This document shows, one piece after another, positions 11,328-22,637 of a DNA stretch of 64,000 nt. The notes beneath the pieces are model-generated. The model had not been told where the DNA came from. It did no database searches and was given only the letters and a program-made list of their open reading frames with translations. Position 1 is the stretch's first letter, and each line of letters starts with the position of its first letter. Source of the DNA: Bordetella parapertussis (GTDB lineage Bacteria > Pseudomonadota > Gammaproteobacteria > Burkholderiales > SG8-39); NCBI GenBank assembly GCA_945862265.1, contig CAMAXP010000017.1:1-64000 (forward strand), read 5' to 3'. The position numbers and the translations under genes were made by a program.

Positions 11328-12107
11328 TCAGGCCGCCCGGACGTCCTGCAAGTCCGCCGTCGCAGTCAGCGCCATGCCCCGGCGATAGACTTCGCCGATC
11401 AGGATCAACGCCGGGCCTGAGCCCAGTGCCTTGGCCGTTTCGCCAAGACCGTCAATCGTCGTGAAATGGCGGCGCTCGTGCTCGAGGGAAGCATTTTCGA
11501 CGATGGCAGCGGGCGTGCAGCCTGGGCGGCCCGAGGCGATCAGGGCTTGTGCAATACCCTCTGCTTCCCCAGCCCCCATGTAGATGACCGCGGTATCGGC
11601 CGACGAAGCCGCCTGGACCCAGTTGCCCTTGGCCTCGCCTTCCCCGGTCCTCGGAGTCACGAAGGCCACGCTGCGGGATACGCCCCGGCGGGTCAGGGAG
11701 ATGCCGAGGTCCGCACTGGCGGCAAGCGCTGCGGTAACGCCCGGGACCACTTCGTACCGGATGCCTGCCGCGTTGAGCGCATCGATTTCCTCCTGCGCAC
11801 GCCCGAACAGCATGGGGTCGCCGCCCTTTAACCGCACGACGATAGCGTGGGAGCGCGCTGCATCGACCAGCCGCTTGTTGATGAACCGCTGCGCAGCGGA
11901 GTGCCGGCCGCAGCGCTTGCCGACCGCAACCTTTTCCGCCCGTGTCGCGAGGGCAATGATCTCCGGATTGACCAACGCATCGTGGAAAAGGATGTCCGCC
12001 TGCCCGAGCAGGCGCGCAGCGCGAAGCGTAAGGAGGTCAGCCGCCCCCGGACCGGCGCCAACGAGATACACCGTGCCGGCCGGCTCGAGGGATAGGGCGA
12101 GGCTCAT
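11328..12107 (-). CDS. cobA: Uroporphyrinogen-III C-methyltransferase (SUMT)
   Basis: SUMT makes two SAM-dependent methylations of uroporphyrinogen III to precorrin-2, the first step toward siroheme. The 259-residue protein shows the family signatures VYLVGAGPGAADLLTLRA, VVRLKGGDPMLFGRAQEE and VVPGVTAALAASA, plus IYMGAG. There is no N-terminal CysG dehydrogenase/ferrochelatase region, so it is the stand-alone SUMT. The start at 12107 overlaps the stop of the DUF934 gene by four bases. Placement downstream of cysI fits a role in supplying siroheme to that enzyme. Confidence 0.94.
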   Translation of the reverse strand: MSLALSLEPAGTVYLVGAGPGAADLLTLRAARLLGQADILFHDALVNPEIIALATRAEKVAVGKRCGRHSAAQRFINKRLVDAARSHAIVVRLKGGDPMLFGRAQEEIDALNAAGIRYEVVPGVTAALAASADLGISLTRRGVSRSVAFVTPRTGEGEAKGNWVQAASSADTAVIYMGAGEAEGIAQALIASGRPGCTPAAIVENASLEHERRHFTTIDGLGETAKALGSGPALILIGEVYRRGMALTATADLQDVRAA

Positions 12108-12485
12108 GCCGCCCTCCGTCGGAACAAGGGCTGCGGCCGCTCTACCGAGGCCTGGTAGCCTTCGCTGAAGTCCGACAACGACTCCAGAGCCGTCTCGAGG
12201 TTCGCGCCCTCGGCCAGCGCAAAGCTGTCGTAGCCGCAGCGCGAAAGGTAGAACAAGTTGTCGCGCAGGACCTCGCCTACCGCGCGGAGTTCGCCCGTGT
12301 AGCCATAGCGCTCGCGCAGAAGCCGCCCGATCGAGTAACCGCGCCCGTCGGTGAACTGGGGAAATTCGACCGCGATCACCGTGATGCCCTCGAGCCGTCC
12401 AGCGATCGACGCGGGGTCGTCGGACGGCCCGAGCAGGACACCGGGTTCGCCGCGCCATTGGGCGAGCGGCACCAACCGCTCGCCT

Positions 12486-14189
<1,704 letters not shown>

Positions 14190-14303
14190 GCCGGTGCCGT
14201 CGTATTTTCGTCTTCAGGGAGCGGGATGGTATGCTTCGGTATATAGATCTCAAAATACTATTGAGTTACTATTTAATAACCTTTAGGTATTAAATAAAGC
14301 CAA
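14190..14303. promoter_or_regulatory. Divergent cysI/cysB control region with two inverted repeats
   Basis: This 114-base gap is far more AT-rich than its surroundings. It contains CTCAA-N7-TTGAG (14249-14265) and an imperfect palindrome from 14272 to 14294 (TTTAATAACCT / AGGTATTAAA). A LysR-type regulator such as the adjacent CysB would be expected to bind such dyads; that is inference. The second dyad is about ten bases from the cysB start codon, which would fit autoregulation. Confidence 0.55.
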
Positions 14304-15248
14304 ATGAAACTCCAGCAACTGCGCTACGTGGTGGAAGTGGCCCGGCAGGGCCTCAACGTCTCCACGGCGGCCGAGGCGCTCCACACCTCCCAGCCCGGGG
14401 TCAGCAAGCAGATCCGCCTGCTTGAGGACGAACTCGGGGTGGAAATCTTCGAACGGCACGGCAAACGGGTCGTCGCCATCACCGAACCGGGGCGCGCGGT
14501 CATTTCGATCGCGGAGCGCATCCTGAGCGAAGCCGCCAACCTGAAGCGGGCCGGCGAGGAGTACGCCAATGAGTCGTCCGGCAGCCTGAGGATTGCGACC
14601 ACACACACCCAGGCCCGGTACGCACTGCCCAAGGCAGTGGCCGCGTTCAAGCAGAAGTATCCCGGGGTGCAGCTGTCGATCCAGCAGGGCAACCCGACCC
14701 AGATCTGCGAGCAGGTCCTTGCGGGCGACGCGGATGTCGCAATCGCAACGGAAGCCATTTCCGGATACCCGGAACTGGTATCGCTCCCCTGCTACCAGTG
14801 GAACCGGTGCATTGTCGTGCCGCCGAAGCACCCGCTTCTCAAGGCCCGGCCGCTGACGCTCGAAGGGGTCACCCGCTACCCGATCATCACCTATGACTTT
14901 GCGTTTGCCGGCCGCTCGCAGGTCAACAAGGCTTTCGAAAGCCGGAACCTCAAGCCCAACGTCGTACTGTCGGCGCTGGATGCGGACGTGATAAAGACCT
15001 ACGTGGAGCTCGGCCTGGGAATCGGGATCATGGCGAAGATGGCCTTCGACCCGGCGCGCGATCGCACCCTGCGCGCGATCGACGCTTCACACCTGTTTGA
15101 ATCGAGCACTACGCGGCTGGGCATCCGCCGCGGGGCGTACCTGCGGGGGTACGCATACGAATTCATCGAGCTGTTCGCACCGCATCTCGCCCGAAAATCG
15201 GTGGAACGCGCAGTGACCGGGGAAGCCGGCGCTGACTACCAGCTCTAG
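14304..15248 (+). CDS. cysB: LysR-type regulator CysB
   Basis: CysB activates sulfur-assimilation genes when N-acetylserine signals sulfur limitation. The 314-residue product starts MKLQQLRYVVEVARQGLNVS and has the N-terminal winged helix-turn-helix (AAEALHTSQPGVSKQIRLLE) followed by a substrate-binding domain with the CysB-type segments TTHTQARYALP and QGNPTQICEQVL, involved in sulfate/acetylserine binding. Length is slightly below the enterobacterial 324 residues, as is normal. It diverges from cysI, so it likely controls the cysI-DUF934-cobA operon. Confidence 0.95.
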   Translation: MKLQQLRYVVEVARQGLNVSTAAEALHTSQPGVSKQIRLLEDELGVEIFERHGKRVVAITEPGRAVISIAERILSEAANLKRAGEEYANESSGSLRIATTHTQARYALPKAVAAFKQKYPGVQLSIQQGNPTQICEQVLAGDADVAIATEAISGYPELVSLPCYQWNRCIVVPPKHPLLKARPLTLEGVTRYPIITYDFAFAGRSQVNKAFESRNLKPNVVLSALDADVIKTYVELGLGIGIMAKMAFDPARDRTLRAIDASHLFESSTTRLGIRRGAYLRGYAYEFIELFAPHLARKSVERAVTGEAGADYQL

Positions 15249-15255
15249 AGAGGGC

Positions 15256-15702
15256 CTACTTGACCCGTCGCAACGCCGGCCTGCCGCCTGCCGGGCGAGG
15301 CGGCTCCGGCGGCGGAAGGTCCGTCGCGGGCGTCAACGGGGTCGCGGCCTCGGCGTCGGCAACCGCCTGGACAGTGAGCTTCGCTGCGTCCAGGTCGAAG
15401 GTCATGCCGTGCCCGGTTTCGCGGCCATAGATTGCGAACACGTTTGCTACTGGTACCGAAATCTGCCGGGCAATTCCCCCGAAGCGGGCCGAGAATTCGA
15501 CCAGGTCGTTGCCGATCTGCATCTTGTGGACCGCGGTCGGCCCAACGTTCAGCGTGATCTCTCCGTTCTTGACGTACTCCAGCGGGACCTGCGTGCGAGC
15601 ATCCACTTTTACCGCAAGGTGCGGGGTATAGCCGTTGTCCAAGCACCATTCGTAAAGGGCGCGCATCAGGTACGGCTTGGTGGGGATTTCGCTATTGGAC
15701 AT
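15256..15702 (-). CDS. sspB: ClpXP protease specificity-enhancing factor SspB
   Basis: SspB tethers ssrA-tagged and other substrates to ClpXP. The 148-residue protein has the globular domain (YLMRALYEWCLDNGYTPHL, VPLEYVKNGEITLNV, ARFGGIARQISVPVANVFAIY), a proline-rich flexible linker (PLTPATDLPPPEPPRPAGG) and the C-terminal ClpX-docking tail GRPALRRVK, where E. coli has a similar peptide. It lies 34 bases after sspA, the standard order. It converges with cysB, whose stop is seven bases away. Confidence 0.95.
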   Translation of the reverse strand: MSNSEIPTKPYLMRALYEWCLDNGYTPHLAVKVDARTQVPLEYVKNGEITLNVGPTAVHKMQIGNDLVEFSARFGGIARQISVPVANVFAIYGRETGHGMTFDLDAAKLTVQAVADAEAATPLTPATDLPPPEPPRPAGGRPALRRVK

Positions 15703-15736
15703 GCGCTGCGGCTTTCGGTAGGTGGCAGTGCTAGTG

Positions 15737-16336
15737 CTACTTGCGCATTACCTTCTCGGAGGGCGTCAGTGCCTCGATGAACGCCGAACGCGAAAAAATC
15801 CGCTCGGCGTACTTCATCAAGGGGGCGGCAGGCTTGCCCAACCGGATCCCGTAGTGATCAAGGCGCCAGAGGAGCGGGGCGATCGCCACATCGAGCATGG
15901 TGAAATCGTCGCCGAGCATGTGCTTGGTGCGGGTGAAGATCGGTGCAAGCTCGGTCAACCGGTCGGTGATGTGCGCGCGGGCGCGCTCCACCAGCTTTTC
16001 CTTGCCGGACTCGATCGCCTCGATCTGGGAGAAGAGCTCCACTTCCATGTTGAACAGCATCAGCCGCGCGCGGGCACGCATCACGGGGTCGGCCGGCATC
16101 AGTTGCGGATGCGGGAAGCGCTCATCGATGTACTCGTTGATGATGTTCGACTCGTACAGGACCAGGTCGCGCTCGACCAGGACCGGAAGCCGGTTGTAGG
16201 GGTTCATCACCGCGATGTCTTCCGGCTTGTTGTACATGTCCACGTCGATGACCTGAAAGTCCATGCCTTTTTCATACAGAACGAAGCGGCAGCGATGGCT
16301 GAACGGGCAGGTGGTGCCGGAGTAAAGTTGCATCAT
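15737..16336 (-). CDS. sspA: Stringent starvation protein A (SspA)
   Basis: SspA is a glutathione-S-transferase-fold protein that binds RNA polymerase under starvation and affects transcription. The 199-residue product has a thioredoxin-like N-terminus (MQLYSGTTCPFSHRCRFVLYEKG) and an all-helical C-terminal domain. Alignment landmarks NPYNRLPVLVERDLVLYES and INEYIDERFPHPQLMPADP are typical of proteobacterial SspA. The first of two adjacent ATG codons is taken as start; the second, one codon later, is equally possible. It precedes sspB in an operon downstream of petABC but separated from it by a terminator. Confidence 0.95.
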   Translation of the reverse strand: MMQLYSGTTCPFSHRCRFVLYEKGMDFQVIDVDMYNKPEDIAVMNPYNRLPVLVERDLVLYESNIINEYIDERFPHPQLMPADPVMRARARLMLFNMEVELFSQIEAIESGKEKLVERARAHITDRLTELAPIFTRTKHMLGDDFTMLDVAIAPLLWRLDHYGIRLGKPAAPLMKYAERIFSRSAFIEALTPSEKVMRK

Positions 16337-16350
16337 GATTCGCGGGCCTT

Positions 16351-16383
16351 GGAGTAAAAAGCCGGACGGGCGGCCCGTCCGGC
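16351..16383 (-). terminator. Rho-independent terminator of petABC
   Basis: A ten-pair stem (GCCGGACGGG at 16361-16370 with CCCGTCCGGC at 16374-16383) is followed on the minus strand by TTTTTACTCC. It separates petC from sspA. Confidence 0.85.
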
Positions 16384-16435
16384 TGGGTAAGTCACAGTGA
16401 CGACTGGGTTCGGGCTGGACGACTGTCCGACCCGG

Positions 16436-17176
16436 TCAGTGCACGTCCTTCCAGAATTCGCGCTTCATCGCATAAGCGAGCACGAACAGCACACCGAGGC
16501 AATAAAGCACCACGACGCCGATCTTCTTGCGCGCGTTGGCTGACGGCTCGCCCATCCAGACGAGGTAGTTCACGAGATCCCGCACCGTGGTGTCGTACTG
16601 GGTAGCCGACTGGCGTCCCTGCGAAACCTGGCTCCACTTGTACTCGTGCGTCTCGTGTCCACCGTCCTTCACGCTCACAACCTCCAGCCCGCGCTCGCCC
16701 TGCAGGGTCCAGAGCGCATGCGGCATGCCGACGTTCGGGAAGACCGCGTTGTTCCACCCCGAAGCCGTGCTGGGATCCCTGTAGAAGGTCCGCAGGTAGG
16801 TGTACAGCCAATCGCCCCCGCGCGAGCGCGCGATCACCGAGAGGTCCGGAGGGGCCACGCCAAACCAGGCTTTGCCGTCCTTCAAGGTCAGCGCGGACTT
16901 CATCGTGTCGCCCACTTTTTCGCTGGCGAACATCAAGTTGTCCTTGATCTGCGCTTCCGTCAGCCCGATGTCGCCCAGGCGGTTGTAGCGGACGAACTGC
17001 GCGCCGTGGCAGTTCATGCAGTAGTTCGCGAAGGTGCGCGCCCCGGCCTGCAGGCTGATGACATCCTTGGAGTCGATCGGCGCGCGGTCGATGCGATACC
17101 CCCCCTCGGACGCGCCTGCGGAGGCCGCCAGCATGGCGAACGGTGCGAAGATCAGTGCAATGAGCAGCTTTTTCAT
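16436..17176 (-). CDS. petC: Ubiquinol-cytochrome c reductase, cytochrome c1 subunit
   Basis: Cytochrome c1 accepts electrons from the Rieske protein in the bc1 complex and passes them to soluble cytochrome c. The 246-residue precursor starts MKKLLIALIFAPFAMLAASA (signal peptide) and carries the covalent heme motif CMNCH at residues 53-57. A methionine ligand likely lies in the NVGMPHALW region. One C-terminal membrane anchor (IGVVVLYCLGVLFVLAYAM) is visible. It is the last gene of petABC and is followed by a terminator. Confidence 0.97.
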   Translation of the reverse strand: MKKLLIALIFAPFAMLAASAGASEGGYRIDRAPIDSKDVISLQAGARTFANYCMNCHGAQFVRYNRLGDIGLTEAQIKDNLMFASEKVGDTMKSALTLKDGKAWFGVAPPDLSVIARSRGGDWLYTYLRTFYRDPSTASGWNNAVFPNVGMPHALWTLQGERGLEVVSVKDGGHETHEYKWSQVSQGRQSATQYDTTVRDLVNYLVWMGEPSANARKKIGVVVLYCLGVLFVLAYAMKREFWKDVH

Positions 17177-17193
17177 GGTCTTTTTCCCCCTGC

Positions 17194-18468
17194 TCACATC
17201 GTCACCCGGTCGGGCACCGGCTTGGATTTGTCCAGCGCCGTGTACCAGGGCATCAGGATGAAGAACGCAAAGTACAGCACCGTAAAGAACCTGGCCGCAA
17301 CCGTGGCGCAGTCTGCGTTGCCCATCCAGGCGCCGAACTGGCCCCAGACGTTGGTCGGCTCGGTTCCGAGGTAACCAAGGATAAAGAAGGTCCCCACGAA
17401 GATCGCCAGCGCGGCCTTGAAATAGCCGCCGCGGTAGCGAATCGACTTGACCGGATCGCGATCCAGCCACGGCAGAAGGAACAGGATCATCGTAGCAAGG
17501 CCCATGGCCATCACGCCGGGGAACTGCGAGTTGAATAGCGGCGGCACGGCACGCAGGATCGAGTAATACGGCGTGAAATACCAGACCGGCGCAATGTGCA
17601 GCGGCGTCTTGAGCGGATCGGCCGGGACGAAGTTGTTGTACTCGAGGAAATAGCCGCCCATCTCCGGCACGAAGAACAGGATGGCCGAGAACACCGCGAG
17701 GAAGATGACCGCACCGGCTGCATCCTTCACGGTGTAGTACGGGTGAAACGGGATGCCGTCGAGCGGCTTGCCGTTGGCGTCCTTGTTCTTCTTGATCTCG
17801 ATCCCGTCCGGATTGTTCGAGCCCACGTCATGCAGCGCGAGGATGTGGGCGGCGACGAGACCAATGAGCACCAGGGGCACGGCAATGACATGCAGGGCGA
17901 AGAACCGGTTCAGGGTCGCGTCCGACACCACGTAATCGCCGCGGATCAGGATCGACAGGTCAGGACCGATGAACGGCACCGAGCTGAACAGGTTCACGAT
18001 CACCTGTGCGCCCCAGTAGGACATCTGCCCCCAGGGGAGCAGGTACCCGAAGAACGCCTCGGCCATCAGGCAATGGTAGATGATCACGCCGAAGATCCAG
18101 ACGAGTTCGCGCGGCTTCTTGTACGAACCGTACAGCAGCGCGCGGAACATGTGCAGGTAGACCACGATGAAGAACATCGACGCGCCGGTGGAGTGGATGT
18201 AGCGGATCAGCCAGCCGCCGGGGACGTCCCGCATGATGTACTCGACCGAGCCGAACGCGAGGTTCGCGTCGGGCTTGTAGTGCATCGTGAGGAAGATGCC
18301 GGAAACGATCTGGATGACCAGCACCAGCATCGACATGGCGCCGAAGTAGTACCAGAAGTTGAAGTTCTTCGGCGCGTAATACTCGGACATGTGCTTCCGG
18401 TACTCTTCCCCGAGCGTGGGCATGCGCTCATCGACCCAGTTCAACACGGCAGCAATCGGTGTCGCCAT
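17194..18468 (-). CDS. petB: Ubiquinol-cytochrome c reductase, cytochrome b subunit
   Basis: Cytochrome b is the membrane core of complex III, with two b hemes and the quinol-oxidation and quinone-reduction sites. The 424-residue protein has eight or so transmembrane segments. Paired heme-ligand histidines are visible in IRYIHSTGASMFFIVVYLHM and RFFALHVIAVPLVLIGLVAAH. The Qo-site PEWY-type motif appears here as PVWYFTPYYSIL, as is common in proteobacteria. It sits four bases after petA and 17 bases before petC. Confidence 0.97.
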   Translation of the reverse strand: MATPIAAVLNWVDERMPTLGEEYRKHMSEYYAPKNFNFWYYFGAMSMLVLVIQIVSGIFLTMHYKPDANLAFGSVEYIMRDVPGGWLIRYIHSTGASMFFIVVYLHMFRALLYGSYKKPRELVWIFGVIIYHCLMAEAFFGYLLPWGQMSYWGAQVIVNLFSSVPFIGPDLSILIRGDYVVSDATLNRFFALHVIAVPLVLIGLVAAHILALHDVGSNNPDGIEIKKNKDANGKPLDGIPFHPYYTVKDAAGAVIFLAVFSAILFFVPEMGGYFLEYNNFVPADPLKTPLHIAPVWYFTPYYSILRAVPPLFNSQFPGVMAMGLATMILFLLPWLDRDPVKSIRYRGGYFKAALAIFVGTFFILGYLGTEPTNVWGQFGAWMGNADCATVAARFFTVLYFAFFILMPWYTALDKSKPVPDRVTM

Positions 18469-18472
18469 GGCG

Positions 18473-19066
18473 TTACGCCCCCTTCTTGTCGTCGCCGATC
18501 AGGATCGTGCTTTCCGACACGAACACATACGGCGGGACCGGCAGGTTGATCGGCGCCGGCGAGCCCTTGTAAACGCGACCGGCCAGGTCGAACTTGGAGC
18601 CGTGGCACGCGCAATAGAACCCGCCCTCCCAGGTCTCGCCCATCTCGGCGCGCGCTTCGACGGTCTTCATCTGCGGGGAGCAGCCCAGATGGGTGCAGAC
18701 GCCCTCGAGGACGACGTACTCTTCCTTGATCGAACGGAACTCGTTCTTCGCGTAATCGGGCTGTTGCGGCACTTCGGACTTGGGATCCGAGACCATCGGG
18801 TCGCTCTTCTTGATCCCTTCAAGCATTTCCTTCGTGCGGCGCAGGATCCAGACCGGCTTGCCGCGCCACTCGACCACCTGCATCTCCCCCGGGGCAAGCC
18901 GGCTGATGTCGGCCACTACAGGCGCGCCCGCGGCTTTCGCGCGCTCGGACGGCATCCAGCTCGCTGCAAAGGGGACTGCGACACCGACCGAAGCGAGACC
19001 GCCTGCGACACTGGTCGCGATGACCAGGTTGCGTCGGGCCTTGTCGACTTTTTCGTGCTGACTCAT
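18473..19066 (-). CDS. petA: Ubiquinol-cytochrome c reductase, Rieske iron-sulfur subunit
   Basis: The Rieske protein carries the [2Fe-2S] cluster of the bc1 complex. In the 197-residue product the cluster ligands are CTHLGC (residues 124-129) and CACHGS (152-157), which also hold the stabilising disulfide. The N-terminus has a twin-arginine-like signal anchor (KARRNLVIATSVAGGLAS), consistent with Tat export; tatABC is a few kilobases away. The ATG at 19066 is chosen because SQHEKVDKARR directly precedes the anchor. It is first in petABC and has a recognisable promoter upstream. Confidence 0.97.
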   Translation of the reverse strand: MSQHEKVDKARRNLVIATSVAGGLASVGVAVPFAASWMPSERAKAAGAPVVADISRLAPGEMQVVEWRGKPVWILRRTKEMLEGIKKSDPMVSDPKSEVPQQPDYAKNEFRSIKEEYVVLEGVCTHLGCSPQMKTVEARAEMGETWEGGFYCACHGSKFDLAGRVYKGSPAPINLPVPPYVFVSESTILIGDDKKGA

Positions 19067-19112
19067 CGAGGAAACCTCGCTGGAATTGATGAATGATCCG
19101 GACAAGTGTGGA

Positions 19113-19142
19113 ATTATACCGGCCGGCCGGGGCAAACATCAA
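19113..19142 (-). promoter_or_regulatory. Putative sigma-70 promoter of petABC
   Basis: On the minus strand a perfect TATAAT (19118-19113) follows TTGATG (19142-19137) at 18 bases spacing, 47 bases upstream of the petA start codon. The -35 box matches four of six consensus bases. Confidence 0.55.
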
Positions 19143-19275
19143 CTTTTTGAACCTAACTGACTGAATCCGGGCGGATTTTCCAAAAATCCACACGGCATTC
19201 CCGGAGGCTGCCGGCCCGCAAGCTCTCCGACCCCGCCGGCCGCGACCGAAAAGGCCTGTATGTTAGATTCCCCGA

Positions 19276-20442
<1,167 letters not shown>

Positions 20443-20480
20443 AAAAGAATCCTGGGCGTATCAGTCGCCCGGCTCTCTGG

Positions 20481-21248
20481 TCAGGTGCGTGGCTCCTCGC
20501 CACCCCCGTCAGCCGGCAGATCCGCGTCCGATTTTGGCCCGGCGCCGACAAAGCGCGAGAGGAAGATGCCCAGTTCGTAAAGAAGGCACAGCGGAACCGC
20601 CAGCAGGAGCTGGGAGATCACGTCGGGAGGGGTGAAGATGGCGCCGACGACAAAGGCACCGACGATCACGTAAGGACGGGCTTCCTTGAGCTTCTCGATC
20701 GAGACCAGCCTGGCCCTCACCAGTACGATGACCACCACGGGCACCTCGAAAGTGACCCCGAACGCCACGAATGTGGTGAGTGCAAATGCTAGGTACTTCT
20801 CGATATCGGTCATCCACGCCACGCCCTCGGGCGCGATCGAGGCCATGAACTTGAACACGACTGGAAACACGAGGAAATAGGCAAACGACATCCCTATGAA
20901 GAAAAGCACCGAACTCGCGATCACCAGGGGCAGAACGAGCCTTTTTTCGTGGGCATAGAGCCCGGGCGCGACGAAAGCCCACATCTGGTAGAGAACGTAG
21001 GGTAGGGCGATCAGGAAAGCCACCAGGAAAGCGACCTTCATCGGGACGACGAACACGCCGACGACGTCGGTCGCGATCATCTGCCCTCCCTGCGGCAGCG
21101 ACGCGAGCAACGGGTTTGCCAACAGGCTGTAAAGGTCCTTGGCCCAGGGAAACAGGCAGACGAAAATCACAACCACGGCCAACAGTGCGCGTATCAGCCG
21201 GGTACGCAGCTCTACCAGGTGGGAGATGAAGGTTTCCTGGGTGTTCAT
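20481..21248 (-). CDS. tatC: Twin-arginine translocase subunit TatC
   Basis: TatC recognises twin-arginine signal peptides and nucleates the translocase for folded proteins. The 255-residue protein has six hydrophobic segments and the conserved N-terminus SHLVELRTRLIRALLAVVV and the loop APGLYAHEKRLVLPLVIASS. The C-terminus ends in a hydrophilic acidic tail. It follows tatB by 13 bases. The Rieske protein encoded nearby is a likely client. Confidence 0.97.
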   Translation of the reverse strand: MNTQETFISHLVELRTRLIRALLAVVVIFVCLFPWAKDLYSLLANPLLASLPQGGQMIATDVVGVFVVPMKVAFLVAFLIALPYVLYQMWAFVAPGLYAHEKRLVLPLVIASSVLFFIGMSFAYFLVFPVVFKFMASIAPEGVAWMTDIEKYLAFALTTFVAFGVTFEVPVVVIVLVRARLVSIEKLKEARPYVIVGAFVVGAIFTPPDVISQLLLAVPLCLLYELGIFLSRFVGAGPKSDADLPADGGGEEPRT

Positions 21249-21261
21249 GCGCGCTTCCCGC

Positions 21262-21627
21262 TCAAGCCTTCTTTTCGTCTGGCAGAGAGTCCGGTTTTGC
21301 CGGCTCCGGCGAAGGGGAAGCCACCGCCGCTACCGCCGGCACTTCCCCGGAAATCGAGCTATTGATTTCCTCTTCCGTCTTGGTCAGTCCCGACGTCACC
21401 GAGGTCTCTATGCTCGCGGCCGCCTGCTGCACCGAATCGCGCATTTTCCGCAATTCATCAAGCTCGACTTCGCGATTGATATCGGATTTGACGTCTGCGA
21501 CATAGCGCTGCAGCCGGCCAATGAGGTGCCCGACCGTCCGTGCCACGCGCGGCAGTTTCTCTGGCCCGATCACGATCAATGCGACGAGACCGATCACCAC
21601 CAGCTCGGAAAACCCGATATCGAACAC
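21262..21627 (-). CDS. tatB: Sec-independent translocase subunit TatB
   Basis: TatB forms the receptor complex with TatC. The 121-residue protein has the short N-terminal membrane helix (MFDIGFSELVVIGLVALIVI), the hinge GPEKLP and an amphipathic helix (RVARTVGHLIGRLQRYVADV), then a long polar tail rich in Glu, Ala and Pro. The Glu in the membrane segment (FSELV) is characteristic of TatB. It is separated from tatA by a strong hairpin. Confidence 0.95.
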   Translation of the reverse strand: MFDIGFSELVVIGLVALIVIGPEKLPRVARTVGHLIGRLQRYVADVKSDINREVELDELRKMRDSVQQAAASIETSVTSGLTKTEEEINSSISGEVPAVAAVASPSPEPAKPDSLPDEKKA

Positions 21628-21648
21628 TAGAGAAACCCGCAGAAACGA

Positions 21649-21670
21649 AGGGCGCCCCTGGGGGCGCCCT
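21649..21670 (-). terminator. Intercistronic hairpin between tatA and tatB
   Basis: Near-perfect palindrome AGGGCGCCCC-TG-GGGGCGCCCT. On the minus strand it is followed by TCGTTTCTGC, a poor U-tract, so it may attenuate transcription or protect the tatA mRNA end rather than fully terminate. This would help give more TatA than TatBC. Confidence 0.5.
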
Positions 21671-21690
21671 GCATGAAAAAATAGGCTGGA

Positions 21691-21921
21691 TTAAGCCTTG
21701 GTCTCGGTCTTTCCCGTGACCTGGCCATCGACCGTCGTGCCGCCCGTCACCTGCTGCGCAGGGCCCTCTGCCGGCTTGTCGCCGCCTTCGCGCATGCCAT
21801 CCTTGAAGCCACGCACGGCCCCACCAAGGTCAGCGCCCATGTTGCGCAGCTTCTTGGTGCCAAAAACCAGCATCACGATCACGAGAACGATCAGCCAGTG
21901 CCAAATCGAGAGTCCACCCAT
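21691..21921 (-). CDS. tatA: Sec-independent translocase subunit TatA
   Basis: TatA assembles the protein-conducting element of the Tat system. The 76-residue protein has one N-terminal membrane helix ([16 protein letters not shown]), the [21 protein letters not shown] amphipathic helix and a polar tail. It lies between hinT and tatB; a nine-base gap separates it from the hinT stop codon. Confidence 0.96.
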   Translation of the reverse strand: MGGLSIWHWLIVLVIVMLVFGTKKLRNMGADLGGAVRGFKDGMREGGDKPAEGPAQQVTGGTTVDGQVTGKTETKA

Positions 21922-21930
21922 ATGTACCTC

Positions 21931-22284
21931 CTATTTCCTTGTCAGGATCATCGGGCCGAGCGGTTCCGGCCCACCGATCACGTGCATGTGCAAATGATAC
22001 ACCTCCTGCTGCCCGACCCGCCCGCAGTTGATGATTGTCCGGAAACCGTCCGCGGCACCCGCCTCGCGGGCCAGGCGGCCCGCCATGGCCAGCATCTTCC
22101 CGAGGGCGGCGTGGTGCTCCATCCCGGCCTCATACAGAGTCGCCACGTGCGCCTTGGGGATGACCAGGAAGTGCACCGGGGCGATCGGGCTGATGTCATG
22201 AAAAGCGAGGATCTCTTCATCCTCGTACAGCTTGCGGGCCGGAATCGTCCCCGCGACGATCTTGCAGAAAAGGCAGTTTTCCAT
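21931..22284 (-). CDS. hinT: HIT-family nucleotide hydrolase (HinT-like)
   Basis: Histidine-triad protein, a purine nucleoside phosphoramidase. The 117-residue product begins MENCLFCKIVAGTIPA and has the active-site triad in YHLHMHVIGG. I place the start at the ATG at 22284 because family members begin with MxxCxFCKI. Two ATGs just upstream (22293 and 22290) are also possible, and the one at 22293 overlaps the hisE stop. It is commonly located next to hisE in betaproteobacteria. Confidence 0.94.
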   Translation of the reverse strand: MENCLFCKIVAGTIPARKLYEDEEILAFHDISPIAPVHFLVIPKAHVATLYEAGMEHHAALGKMLAMAGRLAREAGAADGFRTIINCGRVGQQEVYHLHMHVIGGPEPLGPMILTRK

Positions 22285-22289
22285 GAGCA

Positions 22290-22637
22290 TCATTCCCCGT
22301 CGCGAAGCGCGTCTTTCCGGGCGGCTTTCTCGTCAATGCCGGAAATCCCCTCCCGTCGCTGCAGTTCGGCCAGGATATCGCCCGGCCCGAGCCCGTAATG
22401 GGACAGCATGACCAGGCAGTGGAACCAGAGGTCCGCGGTTTCACGCACCAGGTGCAGCCGATCGCCGTCCTTGGCCGCAAGCACCGTCTCGGTGGCCTCT
22501 TCCCCGATCTTCTTGAGGATTGCGTCCTCGCCCTTGGCGAACAGCCGCGCCACATAGGACGAGCCGGAATCCCCACCCTTGCGTGCATCAATGGCGGCGG
22601 CAATGCGCTCGAGAACCTCGTTCTGTCCGGGTTTCAT
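22290..22637 (-). CDS. hisE: Phosphoribosyl-ATP pyrophosphatase HisE
   Basis: HisE catalyses step two of histidine synthesis, phosphoribosyl-ATP to phosphoribosyl-AMP. The 115-residue protein has the MazG-like helical fold with the metal-binding segment [19 protein letters not shown] and [13 protein letters not shown]. It is separate from HisI, as is common in betaproteobacteria. Start and stop overlap both neighbours by a few bases. Confidence 0.95.
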   Translation of the reverse strand: MKPGQNEVLERIAAAIDARKGGDSGSSYVARLFAKGEDAILKKIGEEATETVLAAKDGDRLHLVRETADLWFHCLVMLSHYGLGPGDILAELQRREGISGIDEKAARKDALRDGE

